Positions 54,780-63,794 of a DNA stretch of 64,000 bases are shown here, one piece after another; the stretch's first letter is position 1, and the number at the start of each line of letters is the position of its first letter. The stretch is from Candidatus Promineifilum breve (lineage in GTDB: Bacteria; Chloroflexota; Anaerolineae; Promineifilales; Promineifilaceae). Made by a program: the position numbers and the translations under genes. Under the pieces are notes generated by a model. The model was not told the origin of the DNA, made no database searches, and worked only from the letters and a program-made list of their open reading frames with translations. The stretch is taken from NCBI RefSeq assembly GCF_900066015.1, contig NZ_LN890655.1, positions 2,210,726 through 2,274,725 on the forward strand, written 5' to 3'.

Positions 54780-55967
54780 TTAATCACCTGCATAAGTCGC
54801 TTCTACTATCGCCGCCAATCCCTCCCACCCAAACCGCGCCACCACATCCGCCCGCGCCTCGCGCCCTCTCTCCCCTGCTCCCCTGCCCCCCTGCACCCCT
54901 GCTTCTGAGATCAAAGCCACCACCGCCGCCACCATCCCCCCCACATCCCCCGTCACACACAACGCCCCCGTCCGCCCATCGCGCACGTATTCTCCCACCT
55001 GCCCCACCGCCTCGGCCACGACGGGCACGCCGGCGGCCAGCATGTCGGCCAGCTTCACCGGGCACTTGGCGCGATTGAGCAGCGTGTCGTCCATCAGGTA
55101 GAGGCCCACGTCGGCCGCGGCCAGCGTCGCCGGCAGCTCGGTCAGTTCGACCCAGCCCACGTCAATGATCGCTTCGACCAGCCCCGCCCCGGCCAACTGC
55201 GCGCGGAAACGGGCGCTATCGGCGGCATACAGCCCCGCGCCGACCAGCAACACGGCCACGTCGGGCACGGCGGCGCGCACCCCGGCCAGCACCGCCACCA
55301 GCCGCGCCGTGTCAAACTCGAACAGGCGGCTAAAGACCAGCACCGTCGGCCGCGCCCCCAGGCCCAAGCGCTCACGGGCGGCATCTCGTTCCGCGGGTGT
55401 GATTTGCCGCAACGGGATCCCCGGCCCATTGGGCAGATAGATGACGCGCTCCGGCGGCACGCCCAGGCTCCACGTCAGGCTTTCCAGCGTGCGGCTGGCG
55501 ACGGTGACGGCGTGGGCATGGGTCAGGCCATACCGTTCCTGGCGGGCGAAGAAACGCTTTTGCAGCGGCGAATAGGGGGCCACGTCGTTCCAGCCGCCCG
55601 CGCCCTCCCAATCGTCGCTGTCCATGATCAGGCGCGTCCGGCTGCGATGGAAGCGCCACAGCCATTCGGCGGCCAGCCCGCTATACCCCTTGGGCTTGAA
55701 GCAGTGGATGACGTCGGGCCGCCAGGCCAGCGCCTCACGCGCCAGCCGCCGGGCGATGCCGGGCGCGCCGCCACCCAGGGGCACGTAGCGCAGTTCAACG
55801 CCATCTTCCGACCACGTCCGGCCGGCGTCGGCCGGCGTCTCCCAGGGCGGCATGATCAGCCGCACGGCATGGCCGCGCCCCACCAGCGGCCGGGCCAACC
55901 CCAACGCCCGGCTGCGCATGGTTTGCTTGGGGTGTAGCCCAAATGGGCCGATCATGGCAATACGCAT
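54780..55967 (-). CDS. Glycosyltransferase family 4-like
   Basis: 395 residues from ATG 55967 (MRIAMIGPFGLHPK). GT-B fold: ALGLARPLVGRGHAVRLIM and WRPDVIHCFKPKGYSGLAA in the N-domain; VTVASRTLESLTWSLGVPPE, RPTVLVFSRLFEFDTARLVA (donor-side), and KLADMLAAGVPVVAEAVGQV with EYVRDGRTGALC at the nucleotide-sugar site. Near the C-terminus, EAGVQGGRGAGERGREARAD is encoded by a repeat-type insertion. Probably acts in exopolysaccharide or glycolipid assembly. Alone on its strand. Confidence 0.82.
   Translation of the reverse strand: MRIAMIGPFGLHPKQTMRSRALGLARPLVGRGHAVRLIMPPWETPADAGRTWSEDGVELRYVPLGGGAPGIARRLAREALAWRPDVIHCFKPKGYSGLAAEWLWRFHRSRTRLIMDSDDWEGAGGWNDVAPYSPLQKRFFARQERYGLTHAHAVTVASRTLESLTWSLGVPPERVIYLPNGPGIPLRQITPAERDAARERLGLGARPTVLVFSRLFEFDTARLVAVLAGVRAAVPDVAVLLVGAGLYAADSARFRAQLAGAGLVEAIIDVGWVELTELPATLAAADVGLYLMDDTLLNRAKCPVKLADMLAAGVPVVAEAVGQVGEYVRDGRTGALCVTGDVGGMVAAVVALISEAGVQGGRGAGERGREARADVVARFGWEGLAAIVEATYAGD
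54853..54908. repeat. In-frame CCCCTGCTCCCCTGCCCCCC repeat
   Basis: Low-complexity C/T-rich words encode the Gly/Arg-rich stretch near the end of the glycosyltransferase; the same word type is found in linker 1 of the TIR protein. Confidence 0.65.
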
Positions 55968-56010
55968 ACAGTGAATAATACTAATAATCGTGGGCAAAGA
56001 AGAATATGAG

Positions 56011-56079
56011 CCGCAGATTACGCAGATTACGCAGATTTTAAGAAAATTTCTTAATCTGCGTAATCTGCGTAATCTGTGG
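56011..56079. repeat. Hairpin element built from CGCAGATTA words
   Basis: CCGCAGATTACGCAGATTAC in the left arm pairs with its complement on the right (to 56079). It lies between the glycosyltransferase start and the PlsC-like stop. Confidence 0.85.
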
Positions 56080-56091
56080 ATTCCTTTCTTG

Positions 56092-56808
56092 CTACGCGGC
56101 CAGGAGATGTTTGTCTTCGGCGAAGGGGCTGCCCTGCTCCCGTAGCAACTCGATCAGGCGGGGGTGGTCGGCATAGACGCCGCGATGACTGGGCGGCAGC
56201 AGGGCGGCGATGCGGCACATCAATTCGTCGGTCTGGGCTTGCAGCCATTCGTCACGGCCGGCGCGGGGCATGGGCGGCAGATGGAAGGGTTGGCCGATGC
56301 GGGCGGTGATGTCCAGCCGTTGCAGCCGCTTCAGTCTATACTTCACCACGCGATCCTCGGTGCCGGTGACGCCGATGGGAATGAGCGGCAGCCCTGACTT
56401 GGCCGCCAGATAGACCGCGCCGGGCCGGCCGGGTAACAGCGCTTCGGTCGGGCTGCGCGTGCCCTCCGGGGCCACGGCCATCACCTCGCCCTGCTCCAGC
56501 CGCTTGAGGACCACCCGCAGCGCGGCGAAGTCGGCCTCGAAGCGGTTGATCCAGATGGCATCGACCTTGCGGGCCACGTAGCGCCAAAAGGCGTACTGCT
56601 TGTACTTCTCGGCCAGAATCAGGATGATGTCATCCCGGTTAGCCAGCAGCATGACGAGGAAAGCCTCCAGGCGGCCGACGTGGTTGCCGGCGATGATAAA
56701 GCCGCTATTCTGGAAATCGAGGCTGCCGATGATCTCAATCCGGGCGATGATGCCCAGGACGACGCGGGCGATGGCGCGGATGAGGCGCAGGAATGTATGT
56801 TTGCTCAT
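56092..56808 (-). CDS. PlsC-like acyltransferase with H-X4-E
   Basis: 238 residues. IIAGNHVGRLEAFLVMLLAN is motif I, but the acidic residue of HX4D is Glu (H-VGRL-E). MAVAPEGTRSPTEALL is motif III (EGTRS), and LIPIGVTGTEDRVVKYRL motif IV. This family transfers acyl groups from acyl-CoA or acyl-ACP to lysophosphatidic acid on the membrane. The conservative D-to-E change might lower activity or mark a subgroup. Probably in an operon with the penicillin-acylase gene on the same strand, across a repeat. Confidence 0.8.
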   Translation of the reverse strand: MSKHTFLRLIRAIARVVLGIIARIEIIGSLDFQNSGFIIAGNHVGRLEAFLVMLLANRDDIILILAEKYKQYAFWRYVARKVDAIWINRFEADFAALRVVLKRLEQGEVMAVAPEGTRSPTEALLPGRPGAVYLAAKSGLPLIPIGVTGTEDRVVKYRLKRLQRLDITARIGQPFHLPPMPRAGRDEWLQAQTDELMCRIAALLPPSHRGVYADHPRLIELLREQGSPFAEDKHLLAA

Positions 56809-56856
56809 TGAACTGTGAATTGTAGACGAGTGGGTGGGAGAGGGGTAGGGATAAAG

Positions 56857-56972
56857 GGTGGCGGGTGGCGAGTTGCGAGTGGCGGGTGGCGGGTGGCGGG
56901 TGGCGCACGATTTGCTACCCGCTACCCGCTACTTGCCACTCGCTACTCGCTACTTGCTACTCGCCACCCGCC
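56857..56972. repeat. Inverted repeat of GGCGGGTGGCGAGT words
   Basis: GGGTGGCGGGTGGCGAGTTG on the left and CTCGCTACTCGC...GCCACCCGCC on the right. The TAG stop of the penicillin acylase family gene (56957-56959) lies within the right arm and its last codons are repeat-derived. Confidence 0.85.
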
Positions 56973-59395
56973 GGCTCCAGCCGCCACGTGCCTCGCGCCA
57001 CGGCCAGCACCTTGTCGCGGGAGAAGAGCAGCGGGAAATATTGCCCGTCGCGCCATTCGGGCAGACGATCGTGGTAGTGGGGGCTGGCCGGATGGCCCGA
57101 CTGGCCGCCGGGCAGCGCCGCCAGACTCTCATCCCACGCGCCGACGTCGATGATGAGCCGGCAACTGGCGATGATGGTCGCTGGGTCGGGCGGGAAGTGG
57201 GGCGTCGTGTCGCACTGGTTGATGGTGTAGCCGTCGCCGGCGGCGGGCAGGCTGCGGGGCCGCCACAGACGGCCGAGGGCCGGCAGCCGCGTCATCTCGT
57301 GCTCCAACGACACGCGATGGACGCGCCCCCACGTCCAGGTCGCTGGGTCAGGCCCGATCGCGCGGCGCAATGCGTCCAGGGTTTGGTTAAGCGCCGGCAG
57401 CAACAAAGGCCCCACGTCGCCCACCCAGGCCGGGCCGCTGCCTTCCAGCCAGCGCAAGGCCAACTCATAGCCGATCTCGTAGAACGGCATGAACGGGAAA
57501 CCGACCTTGTCCCCCTTCGCCAGCAGCGTTTCCATCCGCGCCACGCCCACCGCCTGGGCCACGGCGGCGCGGGTGAAATGCACCAGCCAGCCGAAGTAGA
57601 GCGTCGCCGGCACGCTATCGACGGCCATGTCGCCATCCCAGGCCGCCAGCCGGTTCAGGGCATCACCGGCGGCCGGGTCGAGATGGGGCGCAGCAACCGT
57701 CAGGGGCAGCGCCGCGGCCAGAAAGCGCCGCGCCATGAGCGACACCGCATCGTTCTGGATGCGCCGCTGGTCGTCGAGCGTCAATTTCGGCCGCGCCGCC
57801 AGCAGCTCGCGGATGCGCCGCAGCCGATAATCGGGCAACCACTCGCCGGTCAACAGGTAAGGGTAGCTGTCGCCGGCCATGCAGTTGTTGGCCGTGGCGA
57901 TAAACCCCTCCGGTGGGTTGACATAAACAGGTAGCTCCTCGAAAGGGATGAACCCATCCCAACCGTACTCATCCGTCCAGCCGGGCACCGGCAGCAGCCC
58001 ATCCCCCTTGCGCCGCCGGGGCACGAGGCCGGGCATCAGGTAGGCGATGATGCCATCGGTGCCGGCGTAAACCACGTTCTGGCTGGGGAAGGACCAGTCG
58101 CGCAGACTTTCGCGGAAGCTCGCCCAATCGTTGGCCCGGTTGGAAGCCAGCACGGCCCGCAGATGATTGCGGCCATGGCGCGCGGTGTGGAACAGTGTCC
58201 AGTCATAGCTCAGATCGGCGTGACTACCCGGCAGCGCGTCGGAAAAAACCGGGCCGTGGTGGGTCTGGCGCACCGTCAGCCGCACAGGCCGCCCGCCGCG
58301 CACCCGGATGACTTCTTCGGCCACGTCGGCCGCCCGCCATTCACCGTCCACCTCATAGCGGTTGGGGTCGTCGGGGTGAAAGCGCTCGATGTAGACATCC
58401 TGCGCGTCAGGAAAGGCGTTGGTGATGCCCCAGGCGCAATGGTCGTTGTGGCCGATGATCACGCCGGGCACACCGGGCAGGGTGAAGCCGGTCACGTGGT
58501 AGCCGCCGCCGCTCAGGTGGTTGGCATACCAGATGGTGGGCGACACGGGCGGCAAATGGGGATCATTGGCCAACTGCGGCCGCCCGGAGGCGGTGCGCGC
58601 CCCGCTGACGACCCAGTTGTTGCTGCCCAGCCCCTGCCCAAAGACCGGCGCGCCGACCGGGCCATGGACGGCCGTCTCGTGGAAGGCGTTCAGCAGCCCT
58701 TCGGCCAGCCGCCGGCCGATCAGCTCGTCGGGCAGCGTCGTGGCGTAGCCGGCGGCGTAGGTCGGGGTCAGGTCGGCCGCCCGTTCGGGGCCTAGCTCGT
58801 CGAGCAACCAGGCGCGCATCAGTTCCGTCTCCCAATTGCACGACAGCCCCCAGGCCAGCACGATGCCCCAGGCGCCCGTCGCCAGCGCGTCCCACGGCTG
58901 GGGGCGATAGGCCAGCAGCTTGAACTCGGCCGGCAGCGGCTGCGTGGCGATGAAGGCATTGACCCCGGCGGCATAGGCGGTGATCACCGCTGCCGTGTCG
59001 GGGTCGGTGGCGTCCACCTGAATTTGGGCGGCGCGCGGCCAGCCCAGATAGCGGGCGAACTTGTCCAGCGGCAGGCTGGCCGGGCCGGTCACTTCCGACA
59101 GGCGGCCGAGACCCAGCCGCCGGTAGAGATCCATCTGGAAGAGGCGATCCTGGGCGTGGGCAAAGCCCTGGGTGAAGAAGAGATCATGTTCGTTTTCGGC
59201 ATAGATGTGGGGCACGCCCCACGTATCGCGGATGATCTCGACCGGGGCGCGCAGCCCGGTGGCGGACAGGCGGCCGTTCAACGGTGGCGCTGCCCGGCGC
59301 ATGACCCGCCGTAGGGCCACGCCCGCGCCCAAGGCCCCGGCGGCCCCGGCCACCGGCAGCGCCAGCCAGCTTCTAGACCGGTTCCTTGAAGTCAT
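56957..59395 (-). CDS. Penicillin acylase family (Ntn hydrolase) protein
   Basis: 812 residues from ATG 59395 (MTSRNRSRSWLALP). A membrane anchor (LALPVAGAAGALGAGVAL) precedes the alpha chain (VEIIRDTWGVPHIYAENEHD, FFTQGFAHAQDRLFQMD). Autocleavage would occur at GLGSNNWVVSG, exposing the nucleophile Ser at about residue 258; the Asn of the oxyanion site follows in NNWVVSG. The beta chain has GVIIGHNDHCAWGITN. Known relatives hydrolyse amides, including acylhomoserine lactones (quorum quenching) and penicillin G. Last codons come from a repeat. The start overlaps the upstream methyltransferase stop by 23 nt. Confidence 0.9.
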   Translation of the reverse strand: MTSRNRSRSWLALPVAGAAGALGAGVALRRVMRRAAPPLNGRLSATGLRAPVEIIRDTWGVPHIYAENEHDLFFTQGFAHAQDRLFQMDLYRRLGLGRLSEVTGPASLPLDKFARYLGWPRAAQIQVDATDPDTAAVITAYAAGVNAFIATQPLPAEFKLLAYRPQPWDALATGAWGIVLAWGLSCNWETELMRAWLLDELGPERAADLTPTYAAGYATTLPDELIGRRLAEGLLNAFHETAVHGPVGAPVFGQGLGSNNWVVSGARTASGRPQLANDPHLPPVSPTIWYANHLSGGGYHVTGFTLPGVPGVIIGHNDHCAWGITNAFPDAQDVYIERFHPDDPNRYEVDGEWRAADVAEEVIRVRGGRPVRLTVRQTHHGPVFSDALPGSHADLSYDWTLFHTARHGRNHLRAVLASNRANDWASFRESLRDWSFPSQNVVYAGTDGIIAYLMPGLVPRRRKGDGLLPVPGWTDEYGWDGFIPFEELPVYVNPPEGFIATANNCMAGDSYPYLLTGEWLPDYRLRRIRELLAARPKLTLDDQRRIQNDAVSLMARRFLAAALPLTVAAPHLDPAAGDALNRLAAWDGDMAVDSVPATLYFGWLVHFTRAAVAQAVGVARMETLLAKGDKVGFPFMPFYEIGYELALRWLEGSGPAWVGDVGPLLLPALNQTLDALRRAIGPDPATWTWGRVHRVSLEHEMTRLPALGRLWRPRSLPAAGDGYTINQCDTTPHFPPDPATIIASCRLIIDVGAWDESLAALPGGQSGHPASPHYHDRLPEWRDGQYFPLLFSRDKVLAVARGTWRLEPAGGE

Positions 59396-60269
59396 ACAGG
59401 CCGTTCTCGACGCGCCACGCCCGGCCACAGGCCGGATTGGCGCAGGTCAACCGCTCGGCCGCCGGCTCGCCCAACGGCGTGCGACAGACAGGACAGGCGA
59501 AGAAGGCAGCGGGCGGCGCGGCCGGGGCGTTGTCGCTGTGGCGGCTATGGACGAAGACGCTGGGCGTCAATTGCCACCACGCGCCGGTGCGCTGGATGGC
59601 GCTATCGGCGGCCACCAGCCAACCGGTCGGGATCAGGCGTTTGACGGGCGCAAAGCGGAAATGGGAGGTGGTCAACTGCTCGGCGGGCGCGAAGCCGGTG
59701 GCGGCCAACTGCTGGCGGATCCAGGCCGGGTGGAAGTCGAAGTTGAGCGCGACGAACTCCACCGGGGCGCGGTCGTAGGGCGACCACGTCTGGCGGCCCA
59801 GTCCGTAACGTAGCATGGCCTTCAGGTTGTGCTTGCTGGCGAATTCGAGGACGTAATCCGCTCCCGGCCGGGCCACGCGGCTCAACTCGCGGAAGAGAGC
59901 CGGCGCGTCGGCGGCGTGGTGGAGGGTGCGCACCTGGACGAGCGTGGCGAATAGCCCAGCGACGAACGGCAGCTCGTACCAGTTGCCGGCCACGAATAGA
60001 TAGCGCGGGTCGTCGCCCAAGTGCTCGCGGGCCTCGCGCAGCAGCGAGCGCGAGTAATCGAACAGGACGACGCGCCGGTAGCCCCGGTATTCATCGGCCA
60101 GACGGCCGAAGCCCGCGCCCACGTCGAGCAACGTATCGCCGGCCGGCGGCATCAAGCGGCGCAGGGCGACGCGCTCCGCCCGGTCTTCGTAGTCGCGCCC
60201 CTGGTTTTGCCAGAAGCGGGCGCGATAGTCGGAGCCTTCGTAGTCGCAGATGGGAGGGGATTCGGCCAT
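59373..60269 (-). CDS. SAM methyltransferase with C-terminal zinc ribbon
   Basis: 298 residues from ATG 60269 (MAESPPICDYEG); longer starts are possible. TLLDVGAGFGRLADEYRGYR is motif I, RVVLFDYSRSLLREAREHLG motif II, VRTLHHAADAPALFRELSRV the substrate side. The C-terminal CPVCRTPLGEPAAERLTCANPACGRAW is a four-cysteine zinc ribbon like that of Trm112 proteins, which partner with methyltransferases; here it is fused. Substrate unknown. Overlaps the penicillin acylase gene. Confidence 0.82.
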   Translation of the reverse strand: MAESPPICDYEGSDYRARFWQNQGRDYEDRAERVALRRLMPPAGDTLLDVGAGFGRLADEYRGYRRVVLFDYSRSLLREAREHLGDDPRYLFVAGNWYELPFVAGLFATLVQVRTLHHAADAPALFRELSRVARPGADYVLEFASKHNLKAMLRYGLGRQTWSPYDRAPVEFVALNFDFHPAWIRQQLAATGFAPAEQLTTSHFRFAPVKRLIPTGWLVAADSAIQRTGAWWQLTPSVFVHSRHSDNAPAAPPAAFFACPVCRTPLGEPAAERLTCANPACGRAWRVENGLYDFKEPV

Positions 60270-60316
60270 ATGGGGCATACTACCAAGAACCGCCGGGGAT
60301 GCCAAACGGCCGGGTC

Positions 60317-60360
60317 ATGTTTCCCGGGAAACATCGAAAACCATGTTTCCCGGGAAACAT
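60317..60360. promoter_or_regulatory. Two tandem parS-like palindromes ATGTTTCCCGGGAAACAT
   Basis: Two perfect 18-bp palindromes at 60317-60334 and 60343-60360, period 26 bp. The core TGTTTCCCGGGAAACA differs from the usual parS TGTTTCACGTGAAACA only in two symmetric central bases. They could be ParB sites or operators for the NYN gene 126 bp downstream. Confidence 0.55.
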
Positions 60361-60486
60361 AAAAGAATTGCGCCGCTTTGCCGTTGCGAGTTAGCCCAAA
60401 TCCGTTAGAATCTCTTGAGAACTTTAAGGACCGAACGGGTAGATACGTAACGATTTCTCTCCGCGGCCACCATCGGGGATCAACAC

Positions 60487-61689
60487 ATGGCCAATGACAT
60501 CGCCATCTTTCTCGACCTGGATAATCTGGTCATCGGCGCGCGCGACGCCAATCTAAATTTCGACGTCAACCTCATCATCGACCGGGTGAAGCAGAGCACC
60601 GGCGGCCGAGTCGTCCTGCGGCGGGCCTACTCCGGCAACCTGCGTCAGGATCAAAAGCTGATGAAGGAATTGGCTACGTCCGGTTTCACCATGCAGTCGG
60701 CCGTGCCGCTCAACAACTTCGGCAAAAACCTGATCGATATGTACATGGTCGTCGATACCATGGACACCCTCGTCGACGGCCAGGAGTATAGCACCTACGT
60801 CCTCGTCACCGGCGACCGCGACTTTGTGCCCCTCATCCACGCCCTGCGCCGCCGGGGCAAGCACGTCATCGGCGTGGGGCTGAAGCACACCACCAGTGAA
60901 AACCTGATGGGCCTGTGCGATGAGTACATCTATTACGAGGATATGCTGCCCGCCCCGCCGCTGACCGAGTCGGAGGCCGAGGCGCTGCTGGGCAAGGCCG
61001 TTGATAGCCTGCTGGCCGGCGACGAACGGGTGCGGGCCAGCGTGGTCAAGGAACGGATGATCGAGTTGAGCGGCGGACAATTCGGCCGCCTGCAATACTC
61101 CGACACCACCTTCAGCAAGTTCCTCAGCCGCCATCTCAACCGCATCGCCCTGGAGAAAGACGGCACGACAACCTACGTGCGGCGCGCCGCCGGGCAAAAC
61201 GCCCCGGCCGAACTCCACCGGCGCTATCGTAGCGCGCTGAAGAAGCAGAAATTACGCGTCATCCCGCCCCGGCTGCGGCTCGTGTTGCTGAAGGAACTGA
61301 TCGAGATCATGCAGGTCGAGGAAAACCTGGAGTGGCGCGACCTCATCGACCGGCTGGCGGCGCTTCATCCCGGCGAAGAGGACGGCGAGGCGTCGCGCAA
61401 TCTGATCAACGCCCTGATTGTCCTGGCCCGCCGCGCCGGCGTGGTGCGCACGCTGAAGGGCAAGACCCTGGCCACCGCGCCGGTGCTGCTGGCGATTGAC
61501 GGGCCGAAAATCTATCAGGAAGCGGTCATCCGCTGCGATATGGCCTATCTGGAAGCCATTCGCGCGCTGTCGGAGCCGTTTGACCTGAATGAGGCGGCGC
61601 TGGCGCTCTATGATCGCACCGATTACGCGCCGTACCTGAAGCAACTCGTCGGCCGCCTCGACGCGGCCCGCTTCAACGGCGCGGCCTGA
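60487..61689 (+). CDS. NYN-domain ribonuclease with LOTUS/OST-HTH domain
   Basis: 400 residues. The NYN/PIN-like domain (~1-150): IAIFLDLDNLVIGARDANLN (first Asp pair), FTMQSAVPLNNFGKNLIDMY, and YVLVTGDRDFVPLIHALRRR (catalytic GDRDF). A winged-helix OST-HTH/LOTUS region (~165-245): EALLGKAVDSLLAGDERVRA and SDTTFSKFLSRHLNRI. The C-terminal ~150 residues are helical and unknown. NYN proteins are Mg-dependent RNases; LOTUS domains bind RNA (G-rich or G4). A strong bidirectional terminator follows. Two parS-like palindromes lie upstream. Confidence 0.87.
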   Translation: MANDIAIFLDLDNLVIGARDANLNFDVNLIIDRVKQSTGGRVVLRRAYSGNLRQDQKLMKELATSGFTMQSAVPLNNFGKNLIDMYMVVDTMDTLVDGQEYSTYVLVTGDRDFVPLIHALRRRGKHVIGVGLKHTTSENLMGLCDEYIYYEDMLPAPPLTESEAEALLGKAVDSLLAGDERVRASVVKERMIELSGGQFGRLQYSDTTFSKFLSRHLNRIALEKDGTTTYVRRAAGQNAPAELHRRYRSALKKQKLRVIPPRLRLVLLKELIEIMQVEENLEWRDLIDRLAALHPGEEDGEASRNLINALIVLARRAGVVRTLKGKTLATAPVLLAIDGPKIYQEAVIRCDMAYLEAIRALSEPFDLNEAALALYDRTDYAPYLKQLVGRLDAARFNGAA

Positions 61690-61719
61690 TCGTCGCCGAC
61701 GGCCGCCACCCCCAAATAA

Positions 61720-61751
61720 AAAGAGCGCCCGCCGGAAGACGGGCGCTCTTT
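61720..61751. terminator. Bidirectional rho-independent terminator
   Basis: Perfect 12-bp stem AAAGAGCGCCCG/CGGGCGCTCTTT with an eight-base loop. A T-rich run on the plus strand and a TTT on the minus strand let it end both the NYN gene and fadD. Confidence 0.92.
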
Positions 61752-61772
61752 CATTTTATTGGCGCGTTGGGC

Positions 61773-63494
61773 TTAGGCCGCGGCCTTCTGCCCGTTGGCC
61801 TTCTCCTTGTGCTCGCGCACCAACTCGCGCTTGAGCACCTTGCCGACGGTCGTCTTGGGCAGTTGATCGCGGAATTCGATGTAGCGCGGATACTTGTAGG
61901 CCGCCAACTCACCCTTGCTCCAGGTGATGATCTCTTCCTCGGTCACGGTTTCGTTGCCGGGGCGCTTCACCACCCAGGCCTTGACCGTCTCGCCGCGCCT
62001 GGCATCGGTGATGCCAGCCACGCTGACTTCCATGACGGCCGGATGGCGCGACAGCACTTCCTCGACCTCGCGCGGATAGACGTTGTAGCCACCGCAGATG
62101 ATCAGGTCCTTCTTGCGGTCTTCGATGTAGAAGAATCCCTCTTCGTCCATGCGGGCGATGTCGCCGGTGTAGAGCCAGCCGTCGCGCAGCGTGTTGGTCG
62201 TCTCATTGGGCATATTCCAGTAACCCTGCATGATCGTCGGGCCGCGCATGATCAGTTCGCCGATCTCGCCGACGGCCAATTCCTTGTCCCCCTCGACCGG
62301 ATCGACGATACGCGCCTCGACGCCGGGCAGCGGCAGGCCGATGGAGCCGGGCGGGTTCTTGCCGAAGATGGGGTTGGCATGGGTGGCAACGTGGGATTCG
62401 GTCAGCCCGTACCCTTCCACCAGCTTGCCGCCGGTCAACTTCTCGAACTTTTGCTTGGTATCGACTAGCAGGGGAGCCGAGCCGGAAATGCAGGCGCGGA
62501 TGGAGCGCACGTCGTATTTGCCGGCGGCCACGTCCTTGTTGTTGTTGATCGCCACGTACATGGCCGGTACGCCGGGGAAGTAGGCCGGCTTTTCCTTGTT
62601 AATGGTGCTCAGCAGATAATCCAGATCGCGCGGGTTGGGCACGATGAGCAGCCGGCCGCCGATGGCGAAAGTGAAAATCACGGCCGTCACCATGCCGTAG
62701 GAATGGAAGAACGGGATGGCCCCCAGCAGCGTGTCCTGGCCGTATTGCCAATCGGTGATCCATTTGGACACCATGACCGCGTTGGCGACCAGGTTGCGAT
62801 GCAGGCCGATGGCCCCCTTGGAGAGGCCGGTCGTGCCGCCGGTGTATTGCAACAGGGCGATGTCGTCGCCGCTGACCTTCACGTTGGCCTTGGGGCTGCG
62901 CGCGCCGAGGGCGATGAAGTTTTGCAGCAGCATATCGCCCTGCTCCACGTCAACGCGGTCGCCTTCCTTCTTCTCCTTCAACAAGCCATAGAGCAACCCT
63001 TTGACTCCCGGCAGGTACTCCTTGATGTAGGTGACGATGATGCGCTTGACTTTCGTCTCGCCGCTCTTCTGCACCTTTTTCAGCAGCGGGTAGTAGCGGC
63101 TGAGGACAAAGACCGTCTCCGCGCCGCAATCCTTCAGTTGGTGTTGCAGCTCGCGCTCGGTATAGAGCGGGTTGGTGGCGATGACGATGCCGCCCGCCTT
63201 CAGGATGCCGTAGTAGATGATGACAAACTGCGGCAGGTTGGGCATGTAGATGACGGCCCGGTCGCCCTTCTTGAAGCCATTGGCTACCAGACCGGCGGCG
63301 ATGGCGTCGGCCGCGCTGTTCAACTCGGCATACTTGATCGCTTTACCCTGGAACACCATGGCGACGTTATTGGGCACGCGGCGCGCGGCTTCTTCCAGGA
63401 AGTGCTGGATGGGGTGAGTGGGCACCTCAACCGTTGCCGGTACGCCTTTATCATACTGCTTCGTCCAGGGCTTGTCTGAGTATTGCAGGCTCAT
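61773..63494 (-). CDS. fadD: Long-chain acyl-CoA synthetase
   Basis: 573 residues, normal for FadD. ALLQYTGGTTGLSKGAIGLH is the AMP-binding P-loop; VEGYGLTESH motif A5; DGWLYTGDIARMDEEGFFYI A7; EDRKKDLIICGGYNVYPREV A8; PKTTVGKVLKREL the catalytic Lys. It activates fatty acids for beta-oxidation; with the glyoxylate shunt in this window, fatty acids and acetate could serve as carbon source. Monocistronic, convergent with the NYN gene and divergent from pheA. Confidence 0.95.
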   Translation of the reverse strand: MSLQYSDKPWTKQYDKGVPATVEVPTHPIQHFLEEAARRVPNNVAMVFQGKAIKYAELNSAADAIAAGLVANGFKKGDRAVIYMPNLPQFVIIYYGILKAGGIVIATNPLYTERELQHQLKDCGAETVFVLSRYYPLLKKVQKSGETKVKRIIVTYIKEYLPGVKGLLYGLLKEKKEGDRVDVEQGDMLLQNFIALGARSPKANVKVSGDDIALLQYTGGTTGLSKGAIGLHRNLVANAVMVSKWITDWQYGQDTLLGAIPFFHSYGMVTAVIFTFAIGGRLLIVPNPRDLDYLLSTINKEKPAYFPGVPAMYVAINNNKDVAAGKYDVRSIRACISGSAPLLVDTKQKFEKLTGGKLVEGYGLTESHVATHANPIFGKNPPGSIGLPLPGVEARIVDPVEGDKELAVGEIGELIMRGPTIMQGYWNMPNETTNTLRDGWLYTGDIARMDEEGFFYIEDRKKDLIICGGYNVYPREVEEVLSRHPAVMEVSVAGITDARRGETVKAWVVKRPGNETVTEEEIITWSKGELAAYKYPRYIEFRDQLPKTTVGKVLKRELVREHKEKANGQKAAA

Positions 63495-63794
63495 TGGATC
63501 TCTCCTTCGCTATGCGTTTGATCTATCCTTATGACGGCCGGCCGACGGGCATCCCCTGGCCTTGACCGGCGCGGTAGTGGGTCACTATCTTGCGTCCGGG
63601 ATAACCCCGCGCAACCGGGCAGGATCGAATAATCGAACGGTGCCCGCTGACTATAATAATAAACGCTAACCGTCATCTGATCTAGTTGCATTTGGTATGT
63701 CTTGGGGGTGATCTTTGTCAGGTATGCGGCTACACTTTTGGGCAGGAGGAAGAAAAACGCGAAGGCGCCAAGGCGCAAAGGAAAAAGGTCTTCA
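63495..63794. other. Intergenic region (300 bp) between fadD and pheA
   Basis: Divergent gap. TATAAT is visible at about 63653 on the plus strand, but without a clear -35. GGCGCCAAGGCGCAAAGG (about 63765-63782) is a short low-complexity word. No reading frame credible. Confidence 0.45.
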
